Positions 49,420-60,017 of a stretch of 64,000 bases of DNA are shown in pieces; positions within the stretch are counted from its first letter, which is position 1; every line of letters starts with the position of its first letter. Location: contig NZ_JADBEF010000001.1 of NCBI RefSeq assembly GCF_014873535.1, positions 7,130,001 to 7,194,000 of the forward strand, written 5' to 3'. The DNA comes from Nonomuraea africana. Its GTDB lineage: Bacteria > Actinomycetota > Actinomycetes > Streptosporangiales > Streptosporangiaceae. Below the pieces are notes generated by a model. The model searched no databases. It had not been told where the DNA came from and saw only the letters and a list, made by a program, of their open reading frames with translations. The position numbers and the translations under genes are program-made.

Positions 49420-49839
49420 CGGCTTCCTCCACGGCTTGCACTGGGTGTCTGTGTCCATCGCCTCGGACTGTGCCGAGCTTGCCCGCCCGACGGGCGCCTG
49501 CGCGTCCGCCCTGGGTTGATTCCTTCGTACGCCCCAGGGATGAGTCCAACGTAGGGACGCCGTCTTGCGGGCCACTTGTGCGGGACTTGGCGACTCTTCT
49601 TTGCTCTACAGATTGTAGTACTACTTCTGGTGGCGGTATAGCCGATCTCCACCTGGAGTTCCGATCCGACATCGAACCGATGCATGCCCCCAAAACGCTT
49701 CGAAGGCGGCGTGACGGATCGCCGTTGCGGCGGTCGGCCGGTGAGCTCGAGGAGCGTTTCCCTGGAAGGAGCCTGGCCGGTGACGAGGGTGGCGCTTACG
49801 GTGGCTTGCCGTACGAGAAAGAAAGAGCAAGACGGCAAA
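49420..49839. other. Intergenic region with overlapping CTACA/TGTAG dyads, no supported gene
   Basis: CTACA-GAT-TGTAG (49606-49618) overlaps GTAGTACTAC (49615-49624) in a locally AT-rich stretch 190 bp upstream of the EboE-like gene. The overlapping palindromes are a plausible operator with two binding registers. Short frames exist in the remainder, but none has a ribosome-binding site. Confidence 0.4.
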
Positions 49840-49869
49840 GGGCCCGCGCGGAGAATACCGCGCGGGCCC
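49840..49869 (-). terminator. Strong terminator hairpin after clpC
   Basis: GGGCCCGCGCGG (49840-49851) and CCGCGCGGGCCC (49858-49869) pair perfectly over 12 bp around a six-base AT-rich loop, with CTTTGCCGTCTT following on the minus strand. It lies 13 bases past the clpC stop. Confidence 0.8.
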
Positions 49870-49882
49870 GTTGTGCCGGTTG

Positions 49883-52384
<2,502 letters not shown>

Positions 52385-52567
52385 CTTGTCGCTCCTCACA
52401 GAGCGGTCAGTCAGGCCGGTAAATCCGGTCCCGTCCTCCCGCATGCTAGCCCTGGCTCGGCGAACCATGCCTCTTGCCGCTGACACGCTCTATAGCAGAG
52501 ACGTTCCCCGAGAGCAGGGCGTTCACCCTCCATCCAACTACTGTCTGGGGGTGCTGTGTTCCCGATA

Positions 52568-52578
52568 CGCCGCAAGCG
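52568..52578 (-). promoter_or_regulatory. Possible ClgR box upstream of clpC
   Basis: CGC-CGCAA-GCG followed by AAC fits one half well and the other partly of the ClgR consensus (GTTCGC-N5-GCG). ClgR activates clp genes in Streptomyces, Corynebacterium and Bifidobacterium. It lies 184 bp upstream of the clpC ATG in the 312-bp gap before lsr2. Inference only. Confidence 0.35.
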
Positions 52579-52640
52579 AACGACGTTTACCCACCTGGCG
52601 ATCGGCTGCGCGACACGCCCGGTATTCGCAGGCAAACACG

Positions 52641-52695
52641 ATCATGCGCTTATGGCGATCTCCGGGGTTCTAGGCGATCGTCATAAGCGCATGAT
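52641..52695. repeat. Long inverted repeat directly after lsr2
   Basis: The 20-bp arms ATCATGCGCTTATGGCGATC (52641-52660) and its complement at 52676-52695 match at 19 of 20 positions, around a 15-base loop. The repeat ends one base past the lsr2 stop (52697-52699) and is markedly more AT-rich than its surroundings. It may be the lsr2 terminator (no T-run), an mRNA-stabilising hairpin, or a protein-binding site. Confidence 0.75.
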
Positions 52696-52696
52696 G

Positions 52697-53029
52697 TCAG
52701 TGAGCCGCTTCGTACTTCTCCACGACGGTGGAGGCGATCCTGCCGCGCTCGCTGACGGGGAGCCCGTGAGCCTTGGCCCACTGCCGAATCTCCGAGCTCT
52801 TCTCACGGCTCATCGAACGCGTGCCGCCCCGCACCCTGCGACGCGCGGTGGCAGCACCCGACTTGCGTGCGGCCTGCTGGAAAGGCGACAGCGCGTCGCG
52901 CAGCTTCTTGGCGTTATCGACGCTGAGGTCAATCTCATAGGACGCCCCGTCAATGGCGAAGCTGACCGTCTCATTGGCCTCGCCCCCATCGAGGTCATCG
53001 ATGAGAATCTCCTGGATCTGCTTGGCCAT
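52697..53029 (-). CDS. lsr2: Nucleoid-associated protein Lsr2
   Basis: 110 residues. The N-terminal beta and helix oligomerisation domain ('ILIDDLDGGEANETVSFAID', 'YEIDLSVDNAKKLRDAL') and the C-terminal AT-hook-like domain with the minor-groove 'RGRI' loop ('AKAHGLPVSERGRIASTVVE') are both intact. A basic linker ('ARRRVRGGTRS') joins them. It is an H-NS-like xenogeneic silencer that binds AT-rich DNA. It sits between lysS-side genes and clpC as in Mycobacterium. Confidence 0.97.
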   Translation of the reverse strand: MAKQIQEILIDDLDGGEANETVSFAIDGASYEIDLSVDNAKKLRDALSPFQQAARKSGAATARRRVRGGTRSMSREKSSEIRQWAKAHGLPVSERGRIASTVVEKYEAAH

Positions 53030-53419
53030 CTACGGAATCCTTTCCCGGAGCATTGTTTCATTCGCCTGCCAAACATATACCCGAAAAGGCAGCGAGACAA
53101 TTCAGCGCTTCGCGGATTCCGCTGACTAGTGAGCCAGGTCTGGTTCTCCGGTGGATCCGCCCGGTTTGGACGATGTCCAGCGGCTGCATTCCGTCCCCAC
53201 GGCGCCTCATCAGGTTTGTGGGGACGCGCCCTTTATGCACAAGCTGCCGACGACACCTACGGGCGGCTGGATGGTCGCCGCCCGCCCCGACCATAGCGCC
53301 CCATAGACGGTGGCTACCTGGCGGGGGTGTCAGACCCAGCCTAATGCCAGTCTCTCCAGACTCCTTACCCGATCGCCCGGAAAATCCCGAAAAATCTGGA
53401 TCTGGGGTGGATGCACACT
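53030..53419. other. 390-bp intergenic region upstream of lsr2
   Basis: No gene is supported. The part next to lsr2 (53040-53120) is relatively AT-rich and should hold the lsr2 promoter. A hairpin CGTCCCCAC (53192-53200) with GTGGGGACG (53218-53226), 17-base loop, may end transcription or form a small structured RNA end. The rest shows nothing I can name. Confidence 0.45.
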
Positions 53420-53920
53420 TCAGCGGGGCTCTTTGATCACTCGGGAGCCGGCCACTCTGTCATGGAACCCCTGCTGGAACGGCCTGTCGATCAAGATGGA
53501 CAACCCCACGGCGAACGCGAGGATTCCGGCAAGGAGATTGACCCCGGGAATCCCCACGAGGAGCATCGCGCCGGGATACAGGAGCGCTCGTTTCGCCAGA
53601 TCTCCCCGAGTAAGGCTCCGGCCCGGTACGGCCACCAGCCTAATCTTCATGATCACCTTGCCGAACGTGCGACCGCGCCGGTAATGCGCGAGGCAGTCAT
53701 AGGCCGCATAACCCGAGCCGACCACGAGCCAGGCGAACAACCCGGGCAGCCGCCCCTCGAAGCTGTCGAGAAGCCCGACAGTCCGCAACAACCCCCAGGC
53801 CGCGATGAACAGAATGTAATAGAAGACACCGATGACGAGTGTCTCAATACTTCGCGCCGCGAGCCGTTCCCACCAATCCGCGGGTACGGCAGGCACTCCG
53901 GACGCGACCATAACGCCCAT
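53420..53920 (-). CDS. RDD-family membrane protein
   Basis: 166 residues from ATG 53920. The RDD signature is present: 'WWERLAARSIETLVIGV', 'YRRGRTFGKVIMKIRLV' and 'PFQQGFHDRVAGSRVI'. Four hydrophobic segments are visible. Some RDD proteins act as Na+/H+ antiporters; most are uncharacterised. A longer reading to 53980 would begin within the terminator of the neighbouring RDD gene, so I use 53920. The second RDD protein, encoded just upstream on the same strand, has a long Gln-rich tail that this one lacks. Confidence 0.8.
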   Translation of the reverse strand: MGVMVASGVPAVPADWWERLAARSIETLVIGVFYYILFIAAWGLLRTVGLLDSFEGRLPGLFAWLVVGSGYAAYDCLAHYRRGRTFGKVIMKIRLVAVPGRSLTRGDLAKRALLYPGAMLLVGIPGVNLLAGILAFAVGLSILIDRPFQQGFHDRVAGSRVIKEPR

Positions 53921-53961
53921 TGTGTACGGCGGGCGACCGCGATTACAGGGCCCACGCGCGA

Positions 53962-53994
53962 AATCAGGGGCCGGCGTCAAGCCGACCCCTGATT
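53962..53994 (-). terminator. Terminator after the YGQQ-RDD gene
   Basis: AATCAGGGGCCGGC (53962-53975) and GCCGACCCCTGATT (53981-53994) pair over 14 positions with one G-T type mismatch, around a five-base loop, followed by T residues on both strands. It lies 15 bases past the stop at 54009. Confidence 0.8.
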
Positions 53995-54008
53995 TCTTAA
54001 GATTCCGC

Positions 54009-55382
54009 TTACTTGATCTTCACGACGACCGTCTTGGCCACCTTGTCGGCGAAGGTCTGGTGAAGCGGCTTGTCCCAGAACTGCGAGACGGCGTTCACGA
54101 TGATCAGCAACGCGCCGATGAGGCTGCCCAGAGCGAACGGAAGAACGCCCAGGATGTTGCCGCCCCACGTGACACCCGCCCGCTTCAGCGCGGCGTCACT
54201 CGGGAGCCCGCCCTGCGTCAGCGGCGCGCCCACCTGGGCGATCTTGATGCCCATGACCATCTTGCCGACGGTCTGCCCCTTGGACTTCGTGAGGAAGAAC
54301 TCGTAGGCGACGTAGAGCACGGTGACGAGCACCACGGTGATCGCGTTGAGGGTCCAGTAGCCGGAGCCCTGCGTGAGGATGCCCGTGTTGATGTCGTAGC
54401 TGGCCTGGGTGACCAGGATGCCGCCCAGGATAAAACCGAGGATCAACCCGATGATCACACCGCCGACACCGATGATCAGACCGTCGATGATGCGGGCGAC
54501 CAGACGCTGCCACCACTCGGCGAGCGGAGCGGGCGCGCCGGGAGGCTGCACCCCCGCGGGCGCGCCGTACGGCTGGCCGTAGCCGGGCTGCTGACCGTAG
54601 GCCGGCTGCTGCTGGCCGTACCCGGGCTGGCCGTACGGCTGCTGCTGGCCGTAGGGCGACTGCTGCCCGTAGCCGGGCTGCGACTGCCCCTGCTGGCCGT
54701 AACCCTGCTGCGGCTGCTGGCCGTAGCCGGGCTGCTGGCCGTAGTCGGGCTGCTGGCCCTGCTGGCCGTACGAAGGCTGGCCGTAGCCGGGCTGGCCCTG
54801 CTGACCCTGACCTGGCTGGCCGTAGGCAGGCTGACCGTAGCCGGGCTGCTGACCCGAGGAAGGCTGCTGCTGGCCGTAGCCGGGCTGGCCCTGCTGGCCG
54901 TACCCGGGCTGCTGCCCGTAGCCGGGCTGACCGTACTCGGGCTGCTGGCCCGAGGCGGCCTGCTGGCCGTAGCCCTGCTGCCCGTAGGACGGCTGCTGCT
55001 GGCCGTAACCCTGCTGCCCGTAGTCGGGCTGCTGGCCCTGGCCCTGCTGGCCGTACGAGGGCTGGCCGTACGAGGGCTGGCCGTAGCCGGGCTGCTGGCC
55101 GGAGGAGGCGGCCTGCTGGCCATACCCCTGCTGGCCGTGGCCCTGTTGGCCATAACCCTGCTGCTGCTGGCCGTACTGCTGCTGACCGTAGCCCTGCTGG
55201 CCGTAGTCGGGCTGCTGCTGGCCCTGGTGACCGTAGCCGCCGCCGTCTTGGCGATAGCCCACGATCGTCACGTCTGGATCGGGGTCGCCCTGGCGTCCCG
55301 CGTTCTGCTGACCGTACCCAGGAGTCCCGCCGGAATTGTCGTCAGGTTGGTCCTGCGGATACGGCGGCTGTCCGGTGCTCAC
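54009..55382 (-). CDS. RDD-family membrane protein with a 240-residue YGQQ-rich N-terminal domain
   Basis: 457 residues from GTG 55382, preceded by GAGGTGA. Residues about 20-280 are low complexity and composed mainly of Gln, Gly, Tyr and Pro in units such as YGQQ, PGYGQ and PSYGQQ. Tyr occurs about every five to seven residues and Lys is absent. Residues about 285-455 form an RDD domain with 'WWQRLVARIIDGLIIGVGG', 'KSKGQTVGKMVMGIKIAQVG' and 'LHQTFADKVAKTVVVK'. The tail is cytoplasmic if RDD topology is normal. Its composition resembles prion-like, phase-separating sequences such as the FUS low-complexity region. Function is unknown. The longer reading to 55415 has no ribosome-binding site. 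Confidence 0.88.
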   Translation of the reverse strand: MSTGQPPYPQDQPDDNSGGTPGYGQQNAGRQGDPDPDVTIVGYRQDGGGYGHQGQQQPDYGQQGYGQQQYGQQQQGYGQQGHGQQGYGQQAASSGQQPGYGQPSYGQPSYGQQGQGQQPDYGQQGYGQQQPSYGQQGYGQQAASGQQPEYGQPGYGQQPGYGQQGQPGYGQQQPSSGQQPGYGQPAYGQPGQGQQGQPGYGQPSYGQQGQQPDYGQQPGYGQQPQQGYGQQGQSQPGYGQQSPYGQQQPYGQPGYGQQQPAYGQQPGYGQPYGAPAGVQPPGAPAPLAEWWQRLVARIIDGLIIGVGGVIIGLILGFILGGILVTQASYDINTGILTQGSGYWTLNAITVVLVTVLYVAYEFFLTKSKGQTVGKMVMGIKIAQVGAPLTQGGLPSDAALKRAGVTWGGNILGVLPFALGSLIGALLIIVNAVSQFWDKPLHQTFADKVAKTVVVKIK

Positions 55383-55468
55383 CGTGTCACCTCGCTTCGA
55401 TGGCGCATGTGGCACATGTCAGGACACATGCTTGCTGTTGCCCAACGTATCGACATGAGTATCAACAA

Positions 55469-56038
55469 TCACCTTTCCCCTTGGTCAACCCCGTAGTCAA
55501 CTGCGTCCAGATGGAGCAACATGCGGGTGTTGCCGAGGGTGTTCGGCTTCACATGCTCAAGATCGAGAAACTCCGCTACGCCTTCGTCGTAGGAAGCCAG
55601 CAACTCGGCATAGACCTCGGGCGATACGGGCGCGCCCTCGATCGGGACGAAGCCGTGCCGGGCGAAGAAGTCCACCTCGAACGTCAGGCAGAAGACCCTG
55701 CGCAGACCCAGGTCACGGGCGGCCGCGACCAGCGCGGTAACAATACGGTGACCGATTCCCGCGCCTCTGCATTCGGGGTCCACCGCGACCGTGCGAATTT
55801 CCGCGAGGTCCTCCCACATCACGTGGAGCGCGCCGCAGCCGACGACCTCACCGCCGCGCTCGGCGACCCAGAATTCCTGGACGTCCTCGTACAGCGTGAC
55901 GGTCGCCTTCTCCAGCAGCCTCGGGCCCGCCCCCGCGTACGTGTCGACCAGGCGTCGAATGGCCCGGACGTCGGGCGTACGGGCACGCCGTACGACGATC
56001 TCGGTGTCCTGCGCTGTGCGCTCGGCGACCTGCTCCAT
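55469..56038 (-). CDS. GNAT N-acetyltransferase, ArgA-like amino-acid acetyltransferase
   Basis: 189 residues with the GNAT fold. The acetyl-CoA loop is 'VDPECRGAGIGHRIVTALVA' and the strand-4 region is 'LAEIRTVAV'. 'ARHGFVPIEGAPVSPEVYAE' matches the short single-domain ArgA of actinobacteria (Rv2747 type), which acetylates glutamate at the first step of arginine synthesis. No arginine genes are near, so substrate specificity is likely but not proven. TACGCT lies eight bases before ATG 56038 on the minus strand, suggesting another near-leaderless message. Confidence 0.85.
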   Translation of the reverse strand: MEQVAERTAQDTEIVVRRARTPDVRAIRRLVDTYAGAGPRLLEKATVTLYEDVQEFWVAERGGEVVGCGALHVMWEDLAEIRTVAVDPECRGAGIGHRIVTALVAAARDLGLRRVFCLTFEVDFFARHGFVPIEGAPVSPEVYAELLASYDEGVAEFLDLEHVKPNTLGNTRMLLHLDAVDYGVDQGER

Positions 56039-56255
56039 GGCCCTTCAGCGTACCTAGCTTGTTTCGGACAATACTTAACTACCGTCCCATGACTCTCTGT
56101 ATTTGGCCGCATACGGCGTGCAGTACCGGAGCGCCTGCCGGACAAATGCTCCTAAAGTCGAGCAAAGAGCCCGCAACGGCCTGGTAGATCGAGGTTTTAC
56201 GTGATCACGCCGTGATCTTTCGGTGGCGGAACCTCAACTGGATTGACAGTTCTGG

Positions 56256-56284
56256 TTGAGCACGAACCTGGCTTGCACTAGTGT
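56256..56284 (+). promoter_or_regulatory. Promoter of the riboswitch-controlled NlpC/P60 gene
   Basis: TTGAGC (56256-56261), 17 bp and TAGTGT (56279-56284) form a good vegetative promoter. Transcription would start near 56291, about 33 bases before the riboswitch P1 stem. Confidence 0.5.
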
Positions 56285-56323
56285 CCAGCGACGATGTCAC
56301 CCACGCGACCATGCGTGGAGACG

Positions 56324-56447
56324 CGCCTAATCCCCGCACGCGGGGAGCCGGGGACCCGCCGGCGGCCTGCGCCGCCAATGGGGTGAGTCCGAGCCCGTGC
56401 TCGGTAGGGCTGCTCCGGCCCGAACCCGTCAGCTAACCCGGTAGGCG
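56324..56447 (+). ncRNA. Cyclic di-AMP riboswitch (ydaO-yuaA type)
   Basis: The outer stem pairs CGCCTA (56324-56329) with TAGGCG (56442-56447). Inside are the conserved elements of the ydaO motif: 'AATCCCC' after P1, 'GGGGTGAGTCCGAG', 'GGGCTGCTCCGGCCCGAA', and the signature 'CCCGTCAGCTAACCCGGTAG' before the closing strand. The element sits in the leader of a secreted NlpC/P60 hydrolase, the classical actinobacterial context. On binding c-di-AMP it is expected to switch off wall-hydrolase expression. DisA, the synthase, is encoded at 45190-46275. Confidence 0.92.
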
Positions 56448-56467
56448 GCAACGAGAGGAGCTGGTTG

Positions 56468-57511
56468 GTGAAGCGCACGCGTACCCACGAGGGGAAGTCC
56501 GCGGGCAAGCATGCCCGCCCCCACGAACCCAGCCCCCTCAGGAAGCGGTTCGCGATCGTGGGCGCGGCGGTGGCCGCCCTGGCCCTCACCGTCCCTCTCG
56601 GCTCGGCCGCCGCCGACCCCAAGCCGACGCTCAAGGAGCTCTCCCAGCAGGTCGAGAAGCTCCACAACGACATCGAGACGCTGACCGAGCAGTACAACGG
56701 CCAGCGCGAGAAGCTCAAGAGCGTCAAGAAGTCCGCCGAGGCGGCCAAGAAGGTGCTGGCCACCAGCGAGGCCGACCTCGCCGCCAAGCGGGCGCGCGCC
56801 ACGCTCCTGGCCGAGAGCACCTACATGAGCGGCGGCTTCGCCGACGGCCTGGCCTTCGCCACGTCGTCCGACCCTGACGCCTTCCTCGACGGCGCCGCCA
56901 CCTCCTACGCTCTCGGGCAGCAGCAGGGCCAGGAGGTCAAGGAGCTGGCCGACTCCATCGCCGCCGCGGAGCGGGCCAAGGCGACGGCCAAGACGCGGCT
57001 GGCCGAGGTGCAGAAGCTCGTCGACGACCTCGGCGCCAAGCGCAAGAAGATCACCTCGATGGTGACCAAGGTCGAGAGCAACCTGTTCAGGCGGGCGATC
57101 GGCGAGGCAGGACGGCCCGGCACCAGGGCCACCAAGGTCAACCTTCCGATCATCGGCAGCGGCAAGGCGGCCGAGGCCGCGCGATGGGCGCTCACGCAGC
57201 AGCTCAAGCCGTACGTGTGGGGCGCGGAAGGGCCCAACTCCTACGACTGCTCCGGCCTGGTCATGGCCGCCTACCAGCGCGTCGGCATCAGCCTGCCGCA
57301 CTACACGGGCGACCAGTGGACGGCCGGCACCCACATCACCCGCGAGCAGATGCGCCCTGGCGACCTGGTCTTCTTCTACAGCGACCTGCACCACGTGGGC
57401 ATCTACATCGGCGGCGGGATGATGGTCCACGCGCCGCGCACCGGCGACGTCGTCCGCATCGCCACCATCGGCAACCGCCCGTTCGCGGGAGCCGTGCGCA
57501 TCGCGGACTGA
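56468..57511 (+). CDS. Secreted NlpC/P60 peptidoglycan hydrolase (RipA-like)
   Basis: 347 residues from GTG 56468, with GAGAGGAG nine bases upstream. A long basic N-region precedes the signal helix ('FAIVGAAVAALALTVPLGSA', about 35-55). Residues 60-215 form a coiled coil ('LSQQVEKLHNDIETLTEQYN'), and residues 235-345 the NlpC/P60 domain. The catalytic Cys261 lies in 'YDCSGLVMAAY' and His in 'DLHHVGIYIGGG' with a third polar residue in 'VHAPRTGD'. It cuts D-Glu-DAP bonds in peptidoglycan. Expression is controlled by the c-di-AMP riboswitch in its leader. Confidence 0.93.
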   Translation: MKRTRTHEGKSAGKHARPHEPSPLRKRFAIVGAAVAALALTVPLGSAAADPKPTLKELSQQVEKLHNDIETLTEQYNGQREKLKSVKKSAEAAKKVLATSEADLAAKRARATLLAESTYMSGGFADGLAFATSSDPDAFLDGAATSYALGQQQGQEVKELADSIAAAERAKATAKTRLAEVQKLVDDLGAKRKKITSMVTKVESNLFRRAIGEAGRPGTRATKVNLPIIGSGKAAEAARWALTQQLKPYVWGAEGPNSYDCSGLVMAAYQRVGISLPHYTGDQWTAGTHITREQMRPGDLVFFYSDLHHVGIYIGGGMMVHAPRTGDVVRIATIGNRPFAGAVRIAD

Positions 57512-57517
57512 CGCCGC

Positions 57518-57730
57518 CTAGATCAGTCTTCGGCGCGCGGCCCAGGCCACCGCCTCGATCGCGGTGGCGACGCCGATCCTGTCGCAGATGACGCGCAGGC
57601 GGCGACGCACCGTCCGGCCGCTGATGTCCATGGCCCGACCTACGCGGTCGACGGTGACACCCTTGGCCAACTGCGCGAGGAGATCCAGGTCGTCCTGGCT
57701 CAGCTCGACGCCTTCGGTGAGCACATCCAT
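57518..57730 (-). CDS. Small LuxR-type HTH protein
   Basis: 70 residues from ATG 57730, with GGGGAGG six to eight bases upstream. Almost the whole protein is one helix-turn-helix: 'LSQDDLDLLAQLAKGVTVDR' and 'VGRAMDISGRTVRRRLRVIC'. There is no receiver or sensor domain. Single-domain proteins of this kind occur in several actinomycete genomes and may be fragments or stand-alone regulators. A reading upstream is limited by an in-frame stop near 57826. It is convergent with the NlpC/P60 gene. Confidence 0.7.
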   Translation of the reverse strand: MDVLTEGVELSQDDLDLLAQLAKGVTVDRVGRAMDISGRTVRRRLRVICDRIGVATAIEAVAWAARRRLI

Positions 57731-58314
57731 CGGGAGCCCTCCCCCCAACAGCACAAACTCGGAGACGTCTCGCTCAAGCTGGCTGCTCGTCCCGCAGACG
57801 GTAAACGCATACCGGAAAGGTCGTCAAGGCCGATTCGGGCCGTTACTTGACGACTGCCATTGACTTGATCGTTCCTATCTGAAGAACATTCCATGCCTGG
57901 AGTGCTGAGAACGGTCCACAAGGCCCTTACTGCAATCCATCCGTCTCATGAATTTCACGGCGAATTTCCAGAATCGGCGTGATAACGATGGCGCCGCCTC
58001 GACGTCCTCGATGCTGACACGGGCGTGAGCGATGGGGAGTCCTACCGTCCCCGCGCCGTCGTCGACGGTGAGACCTCGACGAGGTGGAGCGGCACCTGGG
58101 GTCGAAAAGGCTGTCTACTGGAAGTCGGCGGAGGCACATCGCCGGAGACCGTCCCAATGAGGCTGGGCTCGCTCTGCATAACGGCGTCAGCTTGCGATCC
58201 CGCCTCACTCGAAGGAACCCGCCGAACCAGGCCAACGTCGCGGGGGCCGGCAGGCCGCCCGGCAAGGGGGTGTGGGGGAGCTCGGCTCCCCACACGGACC
58301 AGCCCGCCTCAGAC
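57731..58314. other. Intergenic region with hairpin upstream of the 49-bp repeat
   Basis: A 129-codon minus-strand frame (57927-58316) exists, but it is interrupted in homologous style, lacks a ribosome-binding site and reads like no protein I know. GTGTGGGGGAGC (58270-58281) with GCTCCCCACAC (58285-58295) forms a strong hairpin that probably ends lysS transcription. I see no other feature. Confidence 0.4.
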
Positions 58315-58363
58315 ACGCGCGAAGCGCGCCACCGGGAGACCCTTGCCCTTGAGGCCCGATGCC
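58315..58363 (-). repeat. Dispersed 49-bp intergenic repeat, copy 2
   Basis: It matches 2004-2052 at about 45 of 49 bases. The hairpin GCGCG-AAG-CGCGC (58317-58329) is conserved. It starts 26 bases past the lysS stop codon and has the same orientation relative to the gene as copy 1 has to the epoxide hydrolase. Confidence 0.7.
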
Positions 58364-58389
58364 AGACCGACCCCGAGACGTGCGAAGGC

Positions 58390-59871
58390 TTAGTGGGACG
58401 GCTTGACCAGGGGGAAGAGGATGGTTTCCCTGATGTTCTTGCCGGTGAAGGCCATGATCATTCGGTCGATGCCCGCGCCCATCCCGCCCGTCGGCGGCAT
58501 CGCGTACTCCAGGGCCTGCAGGAAGTCCTCATCCAGTTGCATCGCCTCGGGGTCGCCCCCGGCGGCGAGGATCGACTGCTCGGTGAGGCGGCGGCGCTGC
58601 TCGATCGGGTCGACCAGCTCGGAGTACGCGGTGCCCAGCTCGGTGCCGAACCCGATGAGGTCCCACTTCTCGGTGAGCAGCGGATTGTCGCGATGCTGGC
58701 GGGTGAGCGGGGAGGTCTCCAGCGGATAGTCCATGACGAACGTCGGCTGGACCAGCGTGTGCTCGACGAGCTCCTCGAAGAGCTCCTGGACGAGCTTGCC
58801 CTGGCCCCACTTCGCGTCCCAGTGGATCTCCCGCTTGTCCGCATATTTCCTGACCTGGTCGAGCGGGGTGTGGGTGGTGATCTCCTCGCCGAGGGCCTGG
58901 GAGACCGAGCCGTACAGCGTGATCCTCGGCCACTGCGCGAGGCCCAGGTCGATCTCGACGCCGTCGTGCACGACCACGGTGGTGCCCAGCGCGGCGACGA
59001 CCGCCTTCTGGTACATCCGCTGCGTGAGGTCGGCCATGTCGTTGTAGTCGAGGTAGGTGCCGTACGCCTCGAGCATGGTGAACTCGGGGTTGTGCGTGGA
59101 GTCCGCGCCCTCGTTGCGGAAGTTGCGGTTGATCTCGAAGACCTTCTCGATGCCGCCCACCACGAGCCGCTTGAGGTAGAGCTCGATCGCGATGCGAAGG
59201 TAGAGCTCCATGTCGTAGGCGTTGATGTGCGTCTTGAAGGGACGCGCCGCCGCGCCGCCGTGGATCGGCTGTAGCATCGGCGTCTCGACCTCGAGGTAGC
59301 CCTCCTCGTGCCAGAAGTCGCGCACCGCGCGGACCGTGGCGCTGCGGACGTGGGCCATCTTGCGCGCCTCGTCGTTGACGATGAGGTCGACGTAGCGCTG
59401 CCGTACCCGGGCCTCGGGATCGGTGAGGCCCACGTGCTTCTCCGGCAGCGGGCGCAGGCACTTGGAGGTGATCTGCCAGCTGTCGGCCAGGATCGACAGC
59501 TCGCCGCGGCGGGAGGTGATGACCTCGCCCTCGATGCCGACATGGTCGCCGAGGTCGACGTCGCGCTTCCAGGCGGCGAGCGACTCCTCCCCCACCTTGT
59601 CGAGGGAGATCATGACCTGCAGGTCGCCGCTGCCGTCGCGCAGGGTGGCGAAGCACAGCTTCCCGCCGATGCGGTTGAGCATGACGCGCCCCGCGACGCC
59701 GACCTTGTCGCCTGTCGCGGTGTCCGGTTCGAGGCCCTGGTATTTCTCCCTCACCTCGGCGTTGGTCGCCGTACGGGGAAAGGACACCGGGTAAGGATCG
59801 ACGCCCTCGTCGCGAAGGCGGTCGAGCTTCTCCCTCCGGATGCGCATCTGCTCGGGAAGTTCGTCGGTCAC
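58390..59871 (-). CDS. lysS: Lysyl-tRNA synthetase, class II
   Basis: 493 residues from GTG 59871. The N-terminal OB-fold anticodon domain (about 45-160) precedes the class II core. Motif 2 is 'FEINRNFRNEGADSTHNPEF' and motif 3 is 'GGMGAGIDRMIMAFTG'. It charges tRNA-Lys. The spacing to lsr2 is larger than in Mycobacterium because the RDD, acetyltransferase and riboswitch genes lie between. TACCCT lies eight bases before the GTG. Downstream are a strong hairpin and the 49-bp repeat. Confidence 0.97.
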   Translation of the reverse strand: MTDELPEQMRIRREKLDRLRDEGVDPYPVSFPRTATNAEVREKYQGLEPDTATGDKVGVAGRVMLNRIGGKLCFATLRDGSGDLQVMISLDKVGEESLAAWKRDVDLGDHVGIEGEVITSRRGELSILADSWQITSKCLRPLPEKHVGLTDPEARVRQRYVDLIVNDEARKMAHVRSATVRAVRDFWHEEGYLEVETPMLQPIHGGAAARPFKTHINAYDMELYLRIAIELYLKRLVVGGIEKVFEINRNFRNEGADSTHNPEFTMLEAYGTYLDYNDMADLTQRMYQKAVVAALGTTVVVHDGVEIDLGLAQWPRITLYGSVSQALGEEITTHTPLDQVRKYADKREIHWDAKWGQGKLVQELFEELVEHTLVQPTFVMDYPLETSPLTRQHRDNPLLTEKWDLIGFGTELGTAYSELVDPIEQRRRLTEQSILAAGGDPEAMQLDEDFLQALEYAMPPTGGMGAGIDRMIMAFTGKNIRETILFPLVKPSH

Positions 59872-60017
59872 AACCCCCAAGGGTACCGATATGGCGCGAT
59901 GCAAGAGTTCGTCAGCTCTTTGCAAAGGGAGTGCAACCAGGCGGGGTTATCAATGTCCTACAGAGCCCAGGGGGGATCCGGCAGGGAGCCGGAACCGTGG
60001 GGGCTCAAGGAGAGATC

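Noticed and set aside
57927..58316. 129-codon minus-strand frame downstream of lysS
   Set aside because: No ribosome-binding site, mixed low-quality sequence, and it includes hairpins and the 49-bp repeat.
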